The notes under the pieces: model-generated | Told to the model about the DNA's origin: nothing | Database searches by the model: none | Seen by the model: only the letters and a program-made list of their open reading frames with translations | Program-made: the position numbers and the translations under genes | Shown here: piece by piece, positions 10,952-21,187 of the stretch | How the letters are laid out: each line of letters starts with the position of its first letter | Position numbering within the stretch: the stretch's first letter is position 1 | Assembly (NCBI GenBank): GCA_911728435.2 | Contig: OU452212.1 | Span: 4,966,563 to 5,030,562 of the forward strand | Length of the DNA stretch: 64,000 bases | DNA from: Apoderus coryli | Taxonomy: Eukaryota > Arthropoda > Insecta > Coleoptera > Attelabidae | Direction of reading: 5' to 3'

Positions 10952-13177
10952 TTAGTCAAAGCTGTATGTTTGCCTGAGGGGGCGTTTTAAATTGTCCATA
11001 TGAACTTTAGTTTGTGATTCTGTAGAAACGGTTTTACGGTTTTCATTTACTGAGAGGATTTTGGTGGGTTTTAGGAATTTGTCTGTAAGTTTTTGTCTTA
11101 TGTGTTTCTTAGGGTAGACTTTTTGGTTTTCTGTGAAAATATCGGGTTTATCTCGGTTTTCGTTAATTTTAGAAATAACCTTCTCTTTATTTCCAATTAG
11201 TTTTTCATTTATATTAGAGTATAAAAGACGAGCCTTTTCTTTGTGATTATTAATATAGTCAGTTAGTAACATTTGGTCTAATTTTATATCGAATGGATCA
11301 TTATCAGAAATATGGCCGTTAATAATGTCTATAGGTTTAAATTTCGTAACAGAATGTATTGAGTTATTATATGCTAAAATGGCGTAAACCATTTTTTGAC
11401 TTATTGGAGATTTTGAAAACTCTTGATTATTAAGGAGGCGAATGTGTTCGCTTAAAGTGGAATGGAGTCTTTCAACTTGCCCGTTAGATTGTGAGTGATA
11501 CGGAGAGCAAAAATGAATTTTAATTTTATGGAGGTTTAGCATTTCAGTTACAACCGTATTTTTGAATTCAGTTCCATTATCTAATATAATTTGTTCTGGG
11601 ACACTATGATGAGAAAAGAAAATTAATAGTTTGTCAACAATTTCTGAAGCTGCAAGTGACTGAAGGCCATATGCTTGCGCATATTTTGAAAAGCTGTCGA
11701 TTATTGTAAGGAATTTGGTTTTTTCTAAAGTGTATACGTCTATATGAATTATTTGAAAAGGACGGGAAGCAGTAGGTGTGACGTTCATTTGCATATTTAT
11801 AGGGTGACGTTCGTATTTACTTCTTTGACAAATTTCACAATTGTTTATATAGGTTTGTACAGAGTCTTTTTGGTTTGGCCAATAATATTTTTGTTTAATT
11901 CTTTCGAGGGTTTCGTCGATGCCTCTATGATTATTTTTTGATTCATGATACATTTTTATGATGTCACAAATTTCAGTTTTATCGGTAACGTCTATTAATT
12001 TCTTTAAACAACGTCTTAACTTTAGTGAAGGCCATTTGAATGTTTTTCTTATAACTTCGCAAAATGGTTCGTAAATATCTGATTTTTCAAAATAAAGGTA
12101 ATATTGCTTATCAGGCACGATAATTTCTTTAAATGTATTTAAAATATCGACATCAAAATTACTTTTGGAAATTTGGATGATATAGCGGCGTTTCTTTTCA
12201 AATAAGATTGTCAATTTTGGTTTTGCAGGGGAATGTAGTACTTGTTGTATAATTATTTGATTCGCACCGTAGTTTACAGGAATATCATGTATTGGAATGT
12301 CGACTATGGGGTCTTCGTTTACGTTTGTATGTATAGTCATGTTATCGTTGTTCGCTGCATCATCATTAGGTACTGGGAGTTCTATGTCGTTGTATCGAGT
12401 GTTGTCAGTGTCGTCCACTTGGGCAATAGTTGAAATTTGGTCGGTGTTGTGGTCAGCTGTTTCGTTTTCTAGTTGTTTATTAAAGTCTTCGATATAATCT
12501 TTTAGGGAAAATTTTGGGGATTCGTCAATATTGTTTAAATTTATTTCCGACATTACCTTAGAATTGAATTGTTCTACGCCTATGGGTTCTGATAGGTCTA
12601 ACGTAATGGATTCACAGGTATTGTTTAAAATAGTTGTGAGTGCAAAGCCTTTTTTTGCAGTTGATAGTGATTCTGGGATTTCACAGTTATGAAATTTTTG
12701 ATGTGGTATTATAATATCACCATTTTTTATGGAAGTCCTAATCGTAATTACTTGTTCGACACGCGGTGGGATCGTTATATTGTTTAATTCACATCTTGTT
12801 TTCTGGAATTGTAACTTAATATGCGTGTACGGTGTAACTAAATAGTTGTTATTGTAGTCTAAAGTTGCTTGCAATAATTTTAAATTATCTAAACCTAAAA
12901 GTCCATCAAAAATATTATGAAATTTAAATAGGTAGAATTTTAAATCTTTATTTTCGGGTAAATTAAATAATTTTGAAGCAGGCATAAGAACACTATGTCT
13001 ATGAGCTGATTTCTGATATACTGTAGACACAACGAATGGATCGTCTATTATTTTATTCGGAAATAACTTTTTGGCAAGAATCGGGTCCAAAAATGAATTA
13101 CTTGAACCGGAATCTATCAAAATTTTAAGGTTATTTTCTGGAAATATAATGTAGGATAATTCGTTAGGGTTGGACAT
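10952..13177 (-). CDS. pol: Pol: protease and integrase only, RT/RNase H missing
   Basis: The frame is 741 codons long. The protease is N-terminal with active site IDSGSS (Asp about residue 22) and a later GLLGLD motif. The C-terminal half is a retroviral integrase. It has a zinc-binding HHCC region (HESKNNH, then CEIC), catalytic Asp in HIDVYTL, Asp in ILDNGTEF and Glu in GQVERLH, and a basic tail. Between them only about 230 residues of linker remain. No reverse-transcriptase motif (xxDD) or RNase H domain can be found in any frame of the element. The junction is probably near 12470, where protease-linker sequence meets the acidic stretch that normally follows RNase H. The frame stays open, so the deletion is in phase. 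Pol lies in the -1 frame relative to gag and its frame is open upstream of the first ATG into the gag end, so frameshifting is the likely expression mode. Confidence 0.9.
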   Translation of the reverse strand: MSNPNELSYIIFPENNLKILIDSGSSNSFLDPILAKKLFPNKIIDDPFVVSTVYQKSAHRHSVLMPASKLFNLPENKDLKFYLFKFHNIFDGLLGLDNLKLLQATLDYNNNYLVTPYTHIKLQFQKTRCELNNITIPPRVEQVITIRTSIKNGDIIIPHQKFHNCEIPESLSTAKKGFALTTILNNTCESITLDLSEPIGVEQFNSKVMSEINLNNIDESPKFSLKDYIEDFNKQLENETADHNTDQISTIAQVDDTDNTRYNDIELPVPNDDAANNDNMTIHTNVNEDPIVDIPIHDIPVNYGANQIIIQQVLHSPAKPKLTILFEKKRRYIIQISKSNFDVDILNTFKEIIVPDKQYYLYFEKSDIYEPFCEVIRKTFKWPSLKLRRCLKKLIDVTDKTEICDIIKMYHESKNNHRGIDETLERIKQKYYWPNQKDSVQTYINNCEICQRSKYERHPINMQMNVTPTASRPFQIIHIDVYTLEKTKFLTIIDSFSKYAQAYGLQSLAASEIVDKLLIFFSHHSVPEQIILDNGTEFKNTVVTEMLNLHKIKIHFCSPYHSQSNGQVERLHSTLSEHIRLLNNQEFSKSPISQKMVYAILAYNNSIHSVTKFKPIDIINGHISDNDPFDIKLDQMLLTDYINNHKEKARLLYSNINEKLIGNKEKVISKINENRDKPDIFTENQKVYPKKHIRQKLTDKFLKPTKILSVNENRKTVSTESQTKVHMDNLKRPLRQTYSFD

Positions 13178-13200
13178 ATTAAAAGATATTGTAGGTGTTT

Positions 13201-14514
13201 CTAACCGTTCGGGGTTTCCTGGCCGTCCTGTCGAAAATTTGAAGCATTTTCTACAGGCTGATTATTAACTGGTTGTTCTTGTTGAGGTAGGTCATCGCAG
13301 GAGTGTTCGTATTGGTTAGGATATGCAGAGTAAAAATCTTGATATTGGTTAGGTTCATTGTACTGGCTCTCATCGTAATAATAGTCTTGTTGAGGTAGGT
13401 CATGTGATTCTACATTGTATAGTTCTTCAAAAGTGAATTTAGGTGGGTTATAATTATTATTAGGTTGATTTGTAAAGGGTTTAAATTGAGAAGTTTCTAT
13501 GCCAGACATGGGTGTGGGTGTAGGTTGTTTTACATTTTGAGGTTTAAAAACATTAGTTCCATTGTTATTTGGTCTGCCAAAAACTTGCGAGTTTGTGGGG
13601 AATCTTGTTCCGTTAAAACGAGGTCGAATATTAACCGACTGTGGAGAAAAATTCGTTCGAAAAGCATTGTTTGAAGTTTGATAATTAAAAGGTCTTTGTG
13701 AAAAGTTAGTTTGAAAGGGTCGCGTATATAGGTTTTGTTGCATGGGCCTAAAATTTTGAGTATTATTTTTAAAGGATATATTAGGTTTATTTTGGTTTTG
13801 AAAATAATGAATATTATCCTCTTGTGAAACAAATTGTAGTGCTTGCATTAGAGTAGCGGGACGCATACATCTGATTGTAGTTCCCAAAGGCTCTTTTAAT
13901 CCCGATAGGAATGTTTTCAAGGCAAGGTCGTTATACAAATTTCTTTTTAATGTTTTACCAGCAACTGATAATTCGTGCGCATCAACAAAAGAACATAAAA
14001 GATTTAGTATGTGTAAAATCCTGTCGTAAAATTGACTAGGTTTTTCATTAGGTGCTTGTCTCATCATAACCAGATCCCTATTTAAACAAGTTTCGTCTCT
14101 TTGATCGGCAAAATTACGTCTTAAGGTGTCCTTAAGTTCATTCCAGGTGTTAACATTTTGGATGTTTACAACTAATTTAGCATGACCACTAAGTTTGCCA
14201 ATTAAAGAATTTAATAGGTATATATTGTGAAAATTATTTGGGTTAGCTATGTCGTAAAAAGAATCAATCAAAGTTTGGCAAGTAGATAAATATCTGTTTA
14301 AATCATTAGCGTTACCGTCGAAGGTAGGAACACAGTTTAGATATTCAGGTTTAAAAGTATTTGCCATTTTGCTATTACTATTATCTAAAGCAATAATTTC
14401 ATTCAAATTATCTTTAATATTGACTTCTAAGTTTTGGTCGTAAATAACAGAGTCAGTTGAAGGAGTTTGCAATGAGAGATTTTCTAAATTTTCGATAAGA
14501 TTATTGATTGACAT
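13201..14514 (-). CDS. gag: Gag capsid protein
   Basis: I place the start at the ATG at 14514 (MSINNLIENL); the open frame extends four codons further upstream but without another ATG. The product has about 437 residues. Residues about 45-250 form a helical capsid-like region typical of Ty3/gypsy Gag. The last ~180 residues are very rich in Asn, Gln, Pro and Phe with repeated RPF/FRTN-like motifs. There is no CCHC zinc knuckle, as is common in errantivirus Gag. The stop TAG lies 24 nt before the first pol ATG, and pol is in the -1 frame. No frame damage is visible. Confidence 0.88.
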   Translation of the reverse strand: MSINNLIENLENLSLQTPSTDSVIYDQNLEVNIKDNLNEIIALDNSNSKMANTFKPEYLNCVPTFDGNANDLNRYLSTCQTLIDSFYDIANPNNFHNIYLLNSLIGKLSGHAKLVVNIQNVNTWNELKDTLRRNFADQRDETCLNRDLVMMRQAPNEKPSQFYDRILHILNLLCSFVDAHELSVAGKTLKRNLYNDLALKTFLSGLKEPLGTTIRCMRPATLMQALQFVSQEDNIHYFQNQNKPNISFKNNTQNFRPMQQNLYTRPFQTNFSQRPFNYQTSNNAFRTNFSPQSVNIRPRFNGTRFPTNSQVFGRPNNNGTNVFKPQNVKQPTPTPMSGIETSQFKPFTNQPNNNYNPPKFTFEELYNVESHDLPQQDYYYDESQYNEPNQYQDFYSAYPNQYEHSCDDLPQQEQPVNNQPVENASNFRQDGQETPNG

Positions 14515-14524
14515 TACATTTATC

Positions 14525-14533
14525 ACTTACACT
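14525..14533 (-). other. Splice donor for env RNA
   Basis: AGT followed by GTAAGT on the element strand (donor G at 14530) is a near-consensus donor placed between a short leader ORF and the gag start codon. Confidence 0.7.
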
Positions 14534-14559
14534 AATACAATCAGGTTCGCTCTGGCCAT
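14531..14559 (-). CDS. env: Env leader exon (start of signal peptide)
   Basis: An ATG at 14559 opens 9 codons plus 2 nt that become strongly hydrophobic before the donor at 14530. Joined by splicing to the main env exon at 10931, the frame continues through a few more small hydrophobic residues, so the two exons together supply a signal peptide. In unspliced RNA the same ATG reads a 10-codon ORF that stops (TAA at 14529-14527) 12 nt before the gag ATG, so it also behaves as an upstream ORF for gag. Splice use is inferred, but frame, phase and hydrophobicity agree. Confidence 0.7.
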
Positions 14560-14821
14560 TACTATAAGTTCCAAGTCTTGATTAGGCGATGATGGTCCTT
14601 CTCAATCACTTAGTCCTTGCGACGATAGACAATATTGATTCTATCGACCGATGATCGATTGTTCAAGAGCACTTTATAGTTCTGCGATAGATTGGGATTT
14701 TTCGATGTCCAGAAAGTCCCTTCTATAAAACACCCTCGCACCAACGTCACAACAAAGGTTCGTATTTTCGGTAAATCCGTTGACACGAAAAAGCAATACG
14801 ATTGATTCGCACACTTCCGAA

Positions 14822-14839
14822 AATCCGACTGACTGCGCC
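14822..14839 (-). other. Primer-binding site, tRNA-Ser type
   Basis: TGGCGCAGTC starts directly after the 5' LTR on the element strand. It is complementary to a tRNA 3' end reading GACTGCGCCA, which fits insect tRNA-Ser. Confidence 0.75.
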
Positions 14840-15045
14840 AATTAACTTTCTTAGCCCGGAGTTTCCCTTTTTAAAAAACTTTATTTTCAAAATACAAAAT
14901 TACAATATTTCTGGTTTACATTAACAAATAAAATTATTATAACTGAACTTGAAAAATAGCGTCTTCTTCCTATATATAATGTTTACTGCGGTGTCATTTG
15001 ATCTCGCTTGGTCAGCATTTATACGGAGTGGACCATCATATAACT
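14840..15045 (-). repeat. 5' LTR
   Basis: 206 bp, apparently identical to 9034-9239. A TATATATAGG box lies at about 14980-14970 and an AATAAA at 14885-14880 on the minus strand. Confidence 0.95.
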
Positions 15046-15049
15046 CGCT

Positions 15050-15591
15050 CGATTTCGTTGCTGCCGGAGTTTATTATTTCGTGTATATTTTGTGAAATCT
15101 AACATCAGTAGTGGAGATTCACCCACGTATTACCACAAAGGATAATTTAAATAAGAGATGTAAGTCATAGAAAATTAAGTTCATGTTGTATTAAAGCGAT
15201 ATCAGAATTATCAACATTGGTTCATTTGTAATTGAACGTAAATTTAAAACTCATTGTTTTTACGTTATTATTTTTGTTGAATATTCTAATTACGATAAAT
15301 CCATGCATGGTTTGATGAGTTTTAAAAGCAAATAATTCTTTAGTTTGAGTTGAATTTGAAAATTTGAAGTTTAGTTTTATTATTATCGAATTATACCAGT
15401 GCAGAGTTCTAAAGTGATTTGCATGTGTACAATTATACGAGTAGTACTAGAGGTATCAATTTGTAACTGTGAGTCATTTCCCAAATTACAACGTAAAATG
15501 GATTTGGAAACTTAAAATGATTTTGTGTTATTTATTTTTGTTTTAATGAAAGACATTGGATTTTAAAATTTGAAATTTATTTCTTTATAAA
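15050..15591 (+). other. Leader of older retroelement, AT-rich
   Basis: This is sequence upstream of the degenerate gag frame. Its left continuation, before the errantivirus insertion, is 8945-9033. It probably represents the 5' untranslated region of the older element; no LTR border was identified. Confidence 0.4.
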
Positions 15592-16412
15592 ATGGAAGAT
15601 CTACTTTCGCAACTTGTTAATGCAATTAAATCAGCGAAAACAGCTCCTGAGCAAGTTGACTTGCCAATATTTAAACTTGACCAGATGCTAAAAAGTGGTT
15701 AGTCGAGGTTGATAATATAAAAACAGAGTTTCAGTGGTCTGACCAATAGACTTTAGTTAGGGTAGGTCGATTTCTGACTGGTGTCTCAAAAACTTGGTTT
15801 GATTTGTGGTCGCCGGATGTAAAGACCTGGATAACTTTCTAACGTGATTTTATCGAAGTTTTTCCTCCTAAAAAGAATCTTGGTCGATTACTCTCTGAGG
15901 CTGCAGAATTCAACAGTGACTGTTGTAACACCTATGATGCATACGTTTTCCAAAAAGCAGGAATGCTACGAAACCTTCGAGCTCATTGGAAAGAGAACGA
16001 CATTGTTGAACTTATAATTTATGGTATTAAAGAACGTGATGTTTGCACAACTGCGACAAACATGAACTTTAACAAAATTTCGGACTTGCTGACATTCCTT
16101 GGTTCTGTTACGAAACGTCAGTCCTCAACAGACAAGCGGGTGTTAGGCAGGCCCACTACCGATGAACCAACAAGAAAACGTTTTCGAGAACAGTTTGAAG
16201 ATACAAGATACAAAAATATTAAATGTCATAACTGCGGAAAGTTCGGTCACATCAAACGACGATGTCCTATTAATTCATGTGAGCCAAAGCCTAGGACGTC
16301 AATCGTGTTCTCATCCATTTATTCTAAAATAAGTGTGTGTTCCTTTTGCGCAAAAACTGACAACAGTATGCTCCTAATGATCCCCGGTGGGGATTCCCCA
16401 CTTATTTGTTAG
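15592..16412 (+). pseudogene. Degenerate retrotransposon gag with CCHC knuckle
   Basis: The frame opens at ATG 15592 (MEDLLSQLVNAIKSAK), shifts after about 32 codons and continues as DAKKWLVEVDNIKTEF, with in-frame stops near 15748 and 15838. The last 149 codons (from 15963) are open and contain a CCHC zinc knuckle (CHNCGKFGHIKRRC) after a basic region. Length and layout match the Gag protein of an LTR retrotransposon unrelated to the errantivirus beside it. It is a broken copy. The younger errantivirus inserted in its leader, splitting 9033 from 15050. Confidence 0.75.
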
Positions 16413-19400
16413 TGTGCTTTCGTCATTTGTCTGCAATACATCAAGTTCGCTGTGTTAAAGACACTGTTATTTTGTTATTGTTATTTAGTAGTAATTTAAT
16501 ATTTTATTAATCATTTAATCAATTGTTGGCTTATCTGTGTACGAAGTCTTAAAAAATCATTCAAAATGGACTTACTTTAATAAAGATATTATATATTTTT
16601 TCCCAAAATGGACCTTAGCTCAACTCAATTTAGCCCTTTAAAAAATATTTTTATTATCTTATCTGGTTTTCATACAATAAGCCTGGGGCGCCGAGCTTCC
16701 GAGCTTGGGACACCCTGTACAGATAAGAAAGGACGCCGGCTTTATGTCGAAAACTAATCATTTTACGGTTTTAGGAATATTTTTTTTTTAGTCAAAGCGG
16801 TCAAGGGAAATCGCTGGAAAATAGATTTAGTAAAATGTGCGCTAGGTAAATCAAACTCTAAATTGAAAAACACTGTTTACTTAAAAATATACTTTTATGA
16901 CGTAAGTGTTAAACACCCGGATTTTTACATTGAAATCTTCTATTTTTTAAATCTGCTACACTTGTCCTAAATATCAAAGCACGCTACTGCACTGATGTAT
17001 ATTATAGGTAGTCTTTCCCTTGTTTGGTTTGTGAATCAAAATAAAGCGGTAAAGTTTCCTTCATGAACATAAAAAGAAAAGCGTTCATATCTCTTTATGT
17101 TTGTAATTTAAGATATTCCTTAAGGTCCAACAATTTATAAAGAATGCGCATAATAATTCGGGAAGGTCTGTTGTTATCAGTGAGTCGAAAGGAAAATTCT
17201 TATCGGGAATTATGCTCTTCCTCTATTTTATTGCACCTTAAATTTCTCTGGTGAGCTATATTTATTTGTTAGATGTGATGCCTGGTTACAAAAATAGATA
17301 AAGAACTGTATAAAATATAAGAGCATAGTTTTACAATAGTTTGTTATTATTATTATTAACATAACCAATATAAATTCACTTTATTTTAATTTATCACACC
17401 CACGGTTTTTTGTTTTTCAGTAACCCTGAAATTTGTGCGATTTGGCTCAGTTTTTACTTTCCCGACCCATAGGGATAACGACCAGGGGCGGCTAGTGCCT
17501 CACTAACTTTTTATTCATGATGATTTGATATTTCCACCTGAAACTCTATTGGAGGCTTTGTAGAGACTACGTAAACACGTCCAAGATTGAAGATTCAACA
17601 TCAGGATAATAGGCTTGCGAAAAAAAAGTTTAACGTCCTGTATCTTGTGAACAAAGCATTTGCGGACGCTGGTTTATATATACTGTTTATCTTAAAATCA
17701 TTCATAGAATTTAATGTACATACTTGATTAACACCCTGTATAACAAGCAGATTATTTAAATAGGCACACATCACAAACAACACAGAAATACACACAAATA
17801 GGCTTCCAAAAACAATATGTTGGAATTTGAAATCCCAGCAGCGGCTCTACTGTTCCATGTCGTATTCACAGCATATACGTGAATTGTAGACCGCAGCAAT
17901 ATTAACTGGGATTAACGCGTATGCTGCTAAATTGTTTGTTATAACAGTAATAAGATCGGAGAGTGGAGGCTGAACTGGAATTACAATTTGGCACCAAAAC
18001 ATCGTTAAAAACTTGGAACGCAGATGAATTTAAAACCACGAATACATTGCGTTTTATGCAAACAAAAATCAAAAGTAATTATGTAAATTCGTTTGGTACG
18101 CGAACTATAGATGCTTTTTTGAAATAAAGCGAGCACGAGCTTATAATACATGTAATGTTCCTCCAGTTACAACGATGAGTAGACGCAAAGGTAGAAAAAT
18201 AAAATGATATCTTACCAAAAAAATAATGGTGTCCTATTAAAACCACCCTCGTATTAAGCTTCATATGCATATAATTGTTTTAGTTTTAATAGGCTAAAAA
18301 CTTTTAACCTCGTTAGTATTCATAATAATCAGAAAGTTTAGAGTCATAACAACCGTAGAGGGAGTGTAGATTAAGTCTCAAATTTATACTGAAAAGCAGA
18401 TTCTAAACAAATTTTAAAGCTTGACTTACCCAATTTGTTTGGTGTTTGCATTATGGGAAAACACTCTTAGTTATGAAAAAGTATTATCTATGATATAAAG
18501 GACTTTAGGACTGACAAAAGGGATTTAGCTAAATTAAAAGGATTAAATGATCTGCCAGAGGCAACTTGCGTCAATCAAATTTTAAACGTTGAATACCTTA
18601 TCAGATACCTACTTCTTACAATATTGCTTTTAAATAGATGAAGGAGTTTTCGTAAATTATTGAATTTTTACAATAGAAACGTTTCACATACATTTTTTAT
18701 ATTTTGTTTTGTGTTCGGAATTTGTGGAAGGTGCATTTTCTGTACCCTTCATAGCGTCTCACCCCCTGGTTAACCGAAAAAAAAATACAGCCGAATAAAG
18801 TAAAAAAAAAAGGCGATGGTACACTACAGCAACTGTTCTCACACAGTTACTCATACGGGTTATATCCTGATGGACCTGGTCTAAAAATAATTAGTTTGCA
18901 GCTTGTAATTGCCTCTCATTTTGAGTTGTCTTTGATCTTCCTTATCAACATCGCATGAGGCAAGCAATACTGGAAAGTTTCCAAGGCAGTGAAGTTGACC
19001 GCTTGTTTAGAAAGTTGCCAGATTTGTGTTAGCCTCACAGTGTGCTGTTTAACAGTGACCGAGGTCCTGTTCCTGTCAGCAAGTGTGTCTTACGTTTTCA
19101 AGGTCGCTAATGCGCGTTATCATTTCGTCTGTTGTATCTGCTGGACAATTTTAGTTTTGGCAGTGGAATTCCCCGTTACGATTAAGATATTTTCCATAGG
19201 CCATTGGATTTTTAGCTCCATGCTATAATCTCAAACCTGTGCCTTGAAGTAGCGGATCTGCTGTTCTTCTGTGACGAGCTTGACTGGATATAGTGGGATT
19301 AATTGTGGAGGGTGCCATTTATTGTACACAAGCTTCTAAATAATAGTTCTGATATTCTCCCGCACCAGTTCAATATCAATTCAGGCTATATCTTATACAT

Positions 19401-19510
19401 AGGGTTTCTCATAAACAATGGGACACAGTGTAACAACAAATATTATTAATTTTATTACACAGAAACAATTAACTATTCCTTAAACAAAGTCGAGAAATAA
19501 AGATTTACTT
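16413..19510. other. No intact gene; scattered element ends
   Basis: No coding exon is recognisable. ACACCCTGTA-type ends, common on IS630/Tc1 MITEs, occur near 16709-16721 and 17733-17745 without a clear partner. A 79-codon open stretch at 18989-19228 has no similarity I recognise. Confidence 0.45.
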
Positions 19511-19712
19511 GATACAATAATAGTATATTGTATTCCTAGGCGGTAAAGTGTCATTTTTTAAGGCTGAAAGAAGAAATGTACGGGCGAGCTTTAGCGAGCC
19601 CGGACACTTCTTGAAGCCTGAAAAAATCACTTTACCGCCATGGTTTACACATTATTTTTCTGCCGGCACCGTACAATTGTAGGTAATACAAAAAAGAAAA
19701 GAAAATATGATT
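19511..19712 (-). repeat. Palindromic end of recombinase-type element
   Basis: The arms GGCGGTAAAGTG (19539-19550) and CACTTTACCGCC (19628-19639) bound an imperfect inverted repeat that includes AGGCTGAAAGAAG opposite CTTCTTGAAGCCT. Its centre holds a smaller GC-rich palindrome (GGGCGAGC-TTTA-GCGAGCCC, about 19582-19602). The same block occurs in the opposite orientation at 32237-32410 without the centre. Confidence 0.75.
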
Positions 19713-20153
19713 GCTTTCCTTTGTCATTAAATGTATTTCATCCGGTACAGTTTCAAGAAATTTTTCAATATCCGGTTGGTCGAAAATTTTTGATATTTTA
19801 GCAATGTGGCCAACAGATTTCTTCTTTAAAAAAGCAGTCACTTTTTTAAAATTTCTAATGTTTACGATATTTTTAACTAATAGCGTAGATTTTAACATGG
19901 AATGAATTGACCACAGTGTTGAAGATTGATATTTGTGTGAAAGATCCGATAAATACGTCAAAATCACATTTTGACTATAGTTTTTAACATTTTTAGCACT
20001 ACACCAACTCATAAACAGTTTATACTGAAGGTCATATGTGGTACTTGATTTTTCCGGCAGCAAATTCATCGAAACTTCGTTCGCTTTCTCGTGAATTTCA
20101 GGCGGGGTACAATACTCAATTTCCTCGTCACTACGATCAATCAGAGATTCCAT
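19632..20153 (-). pseudogene. Tyrosine recombinase-like ORF, C-terminally truncated
   Basis: The 173-codon frame from ATG at 20153 resembles the N-terminal SAM-like domain of insect Crypton-type tyrosine recombinases. It has TPPEIHEKANEVSMNLLPEK, then a helical region (YKLFMSWCSAKNV, ILTYLSDLSHKYQSSTLWS, SMLKSTLLVKN, TAFLKKKS) and the start of the next helix (FDQPDIEKFLETVPDEIHL). It then ends abruptly. The catalytic domain with the Arg, His and Tyr residues is missing, and the last ~20 residues are encoded by the palindromic element end, where the stop codon lies in the hairpin arm. It is a truncated, probably non-functional copy. Family assignment is by recognition of the pattern. Confidence 0.6.
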
Positions 20154-20816
20154 GCTTATTATACCTATAAATGATGAATCAAATTCAAATTGAATATTTT
20201 AAGACGCGCTGTCACATTGGACTGTCATCATTGTTAATAGCTTTTATTATTGTGCCGCCATCTATTACAAATACATAAAAATAATTTTCTTGCCTAGCCA
20301 TTTTTGAGTGTTTTGTAGCGCTAGCCTTAGAAATGCATACTTTCTCGTCCCTATGGAAGCAGTAAAATTCAATTTTCTCATAGTGTCGGCAGAAAAATCA
20401 TTTAATTAAATGAAAAAATAATATACACTAGATCAAATTTGTCTAACTCAAGGACTACTGTTCTCAGTTTGCCGCGTTACCACTGTATTGTCAATCCGAT
20501 CGAGATGATTTGGGGTTGATAAAACGCGATTACAAAAAAATTATTCAAACACGAAATATATGTATATATAAATTTGCTTTTATTTTCGCTAAAATAATGA
20601 TACGCCCATGCCTTCAAACTGATAGATGTATGCCGCCGAAAGCTTTTTTACAATATCAATTCAGATAATAACGACTATACCCACTTTAAATTTTATATAA
20701 TATAAATGTTTAATGTAAAACAATTATTTTTTTCTACGACTGTCTTTAAATGCCTTTATTATATGTTCAATCATAATTTGAAAATGTAGTACATTGTAAT
20801 GCTGTTTATCATTTAC
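20154..20816. other. No gene seen
   Basis: AT-rich DNA upstream of the recombinase-like ORF. A short GTCGGCAGAAAAAT block near 20383 resembles the element end near 19652-19666, so part of this stretch may belong to the same element. Confidence 0.4.
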
Positions 20817-20879
20817 CCGTGCGTAACAATATTTCCCACTAGTTACCTAGCAACTAGTGGGAAATATTATTACGCACGG
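20817..20879. repeat. 28-bp hairpin with 7-nt loop
   Basis: The arms 20817-20844 and 20852-20879 are reverse complements with one mismatch, separated by ACCTAGC. The arm begins CCGTGCGTAA and ends CCCACTAGTT. Confidence 0.9.
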
Positions 20880-21187
20880 ATAAAATTTCCTGGTAATGAC
20901 AAAAGTAGCGGCGGGCATGAAAAATCACCATAGCAACGCCGAAAATACAAACACCAAATTGACAGTTTTGGTATTTATAATTAATAATAATTATAATTAA
21001 GTATTTCGCTAATTTCAAAACACATAAACAGTGATAGTGAATATAGTTTAACACCACCTAGTCAATTTAATACTTCTAACTTATCGTATTTAGGCTTATA
21101 CGCTAACAAGGGTAAGTTTCGAAAAACAAATATTTTCCTAAACATTATGTTAAATTTATTCAAAAGCATTAAAACAGTCGCAGAAAA

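Larger units (their letters stand above)
9034..15045 (-). mobile_element. Errantivirus-type LTR retrotransposon, RT/RNase H deleted
   Basis: Two 206-bp LTRs (9034-9239 and 14840-15045) that appear identical bound a 6.0-kb element on the minus strand. CGCT is duplicated at 9030-9033 and 15046-15049. On its own strand the LTR begins AGTTAT and ends GTTAATT, as in gypsy-group errantiviruses. It is followed by a primer site complementary to the 3' end of tRNA-Ser and, at the other end, preceded by a purine tract. It carries gag, a pol frame reduced to protease plus integrase, and a spliced env. The missing reverse transcriptase and RNase H make it non-autonomous. The perfect LTR match and intact frames imply recent insertion. 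Confidence 0.95.

Noticed and set aside
11744..12497. Plus-strand open frames within pol
   Set aside because: Antisense shadows of the protease-integrase frame.
18989..19228. 79-codon plus frame with hydrophobic, Cys-rich peptide
   Set aside because: No start context, splice structure or similarity; neighbouring frames on the other strand look equally open.
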